Source of the DNA: Candidatus Epulonipiscium fishelsonii
Lineage (GTDB): Bacteria; Bacillota; Clostridia; Lachnospirales; Cellulosilyticaceae
Length of the DNA stretch: 53,875 bases
Direction of reading: 5' to 3'
Assembly (NCBI GenBank): GCA_001983455.1
Contig: LJDB01000026.1
Location: 1 to 53,875, forward strand
Shown: piece by piece, positions 52,734 to 53,875 of the stretch
Layout of the letters: every line of letters begins with the position of its first letter
Numbering within the stretch: position 1 is the stretch's first letter
Notes under the pieces: generated by a model
Told to the model about the DNA's origin: nothing
Seen by the model: only the letters and a program-made list of their open reading frames with translations
Database searches by the model: none
Translations under genes and position numbers: made by a program

Positions 52734-53875
52734 TAACCATTTGTGCTAGTTAAACATTTTAGTACTTCAATATAAATGGCAATGCAATATTGCAGGCAAC
52801 CATTAGAATTAATCGTGTATATAAAATGCACATTCATGCATAATTATACATTTTGGAGTAATACCTATTATATAGGATGTAATTCACTAGTGAGAAGAAA
52901 TATACTAGGGTATTTTGCCAATTGTATTTTGTTCGATATAGGTATATACTTTAACAGTTAACCCATGTGAAAAAACAAGTAGCAGATTACTCACGAACAG
53001 TAAGTAGCCAAGAGGTGAAAAAATAAGTAGTAGAGCATACGTGAAACAATAAGTAGCACCTGGTTAACAACCCTAATACAACAGTCACGTTGTTCTTAAA
53101 TCCGTTGTCACGTATAACAGTCACGTTGTTCTTAAAACCGTTATCACGAACAAGAAAAACTAAAAGTGCTTTTTCTGCTATCACGAATTAAAAAAATTTA
53201 AAAAAGTAAGCTATGTTTTAAACTACAGCGAAAATTACGGCCTTAGTTTAATTCAATATAAACACTGTTTATAATCTCTACAAGAAATTTAAATCTTTGA
53301 TATTTATCCTAAACATAGTGTTACCTTATTAATAATCGTACATTTGAGATTATAAACAGATTATGTAAAAAATTTAAATTGTAAGTAAATTGTTCACGAT
53401 AAGTAGCAACAAGGCCCATAAACCTAAAGAAATTTTAAGTCTCTAGTTTTTAAGTCTCTAGTATAGTTAATAATAACCTTTTTAACCAGAATTTATATCC
53501 TACATATAATTAGAACTTCCCTTCAAATTTTATATCCTATACCTTCAGAATTCATATCCTACACCTAATTAGAACTTCTCTTCAGAATTCGTATCAAGAA
53601 TAAGAAGAACAGACCAGTAGCCTTCTCACTTATTATTCATGATAAGGGAAAAAGCGTTTTGAGCTTTTTCTCTTATTCGTAATAACGGATTTAGGAACAA
53701 CGTGACTAAATTTGTTATTTGCATAAATATTCATTGCACTAATAAATATTACCACAAAAAGCCAAGCGTTTGTACGTATCTGGAATTTCGAGGGATACAC
53801 TAGTAAGGGATGTATAGTTATTTTTTTAATTTACCAGACGTACTAGTCAAATATTTTATTACTAATCTCCCTTAG
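52734..53875. repeat. Right copy of 1.14-kb terminal inverted repeat
   Basis: Inverted copy of 1-1142, about 99% identical with no gaps. Inside it are mirrored versions of the iteron-like repeats (about 52965-53058), dispersed hairpin units (53080-53150 and 53673-53718), the 14-bp inverted repeat (53264-53359) and the 37-bp tandem repeat (53486-53590). The inner end falls 18 bases after the stop of the lysine-rich peptide. Confidence 0.97.

Noticed and set aside
1..53875. Window as a complete linear replicon with telomere-like ends
   Set aside because: Core chromosomal genes and the arbitrary-looking outer ends give no evidence of replication or terminal-protein genes; contig breaking at repeats is simpler.

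Overview
This window is AT-rich (roughly one-third G+C by eye) and reads as a chromosomal segment of a low-GC Firmicute, most likely a Clostridia/Lachnospirales relative. The evidence is the order murB-rapZ-yvcK-whiA-HPr-like (typical of Clostridia and Bacilli), a PerR-type Fur regulator, a type III glutamine synthetase, strong AGGAGG ribosome-binding sites and many Rho-independent terminators. I cannot name the genus from sequence alone. No rRNA, tRNA or CRISPR array was seen.

The window is bounded by a 1,142-bp terminal inverted repeat (1-1142 and 52734-53875). The two copies align without gaps and differ at about 11 positions, so they look like two real genomic copies rather than an assembly fold-back. 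The repeat is a non-coding mosaic of smaller repeats, one of which (a 42-bp hairpin unit) is also scattered inside the window. Just inside the left copy is an orphan IS200/IS605 right end; just inside the right copy is a 35-codon frame for an extremely lysine-rich peptide.

Layout: 1.5-5.5 kb, a LUD-domain protein, a pseudouridine synthase, PerR and a membrane GGDEF protein. 5.6-16.8 kb, a tricarboxylate module: RraA-like aldolase, isocitrate dehydrogenase, two aconitase-family hydratases, a LysR regulator, a PrpF-type aconitate isomerase and two 2-hydroxycarboxylate transporters. 17-18.6 kb, an S-layer-type surface protein. 18.7-23.9 kb (minus), a tripartite tricarboxylate transporter (tctCBA) followed by an FGGY kinase; TctA carries an unexpected C-terminal lamin-tail domain. 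24.4-26.4 kb, gpsA, a methyltransferase and a 49-aa protein. 26.5-31.6 kb (minus), the murB-rapZ-yvcK-whiA-crh-like cluster and a TSUP transporter. 31.8-40.6 kb, a sugar operon behind a perfect consensus promoter: ribose-type ABC transporter, PfkB kinase, hexulose-phosphate 3-epimerase, 6-phospho-3-hexuloisomerase and a ribulokinase interrupted by a -1 frameshift in an A7 run. 40.8-52.4 kb, glutamine synthetase III, an unknown protein, a clan-D glycosidase, a DUF4127 protein, a metal-efflux-type permease with a five-fold Cys/His repeat and its ArsR regulator, a small lipoprotein and LepA.

Inferred biology: a fermentative anaerobe with large capacity to import and oxidise citrate/aconitate-type acids to 2-oxoglutarate, plus a separate rare-sugar pathway converging on fructose 6-phosphate. 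The most unusual items are the TctA-lamin-tail fusion, the terminal inverted repeats with their repeat family, the cationic peptide, the repeated Cys/His loop and the slippage-site kinase.
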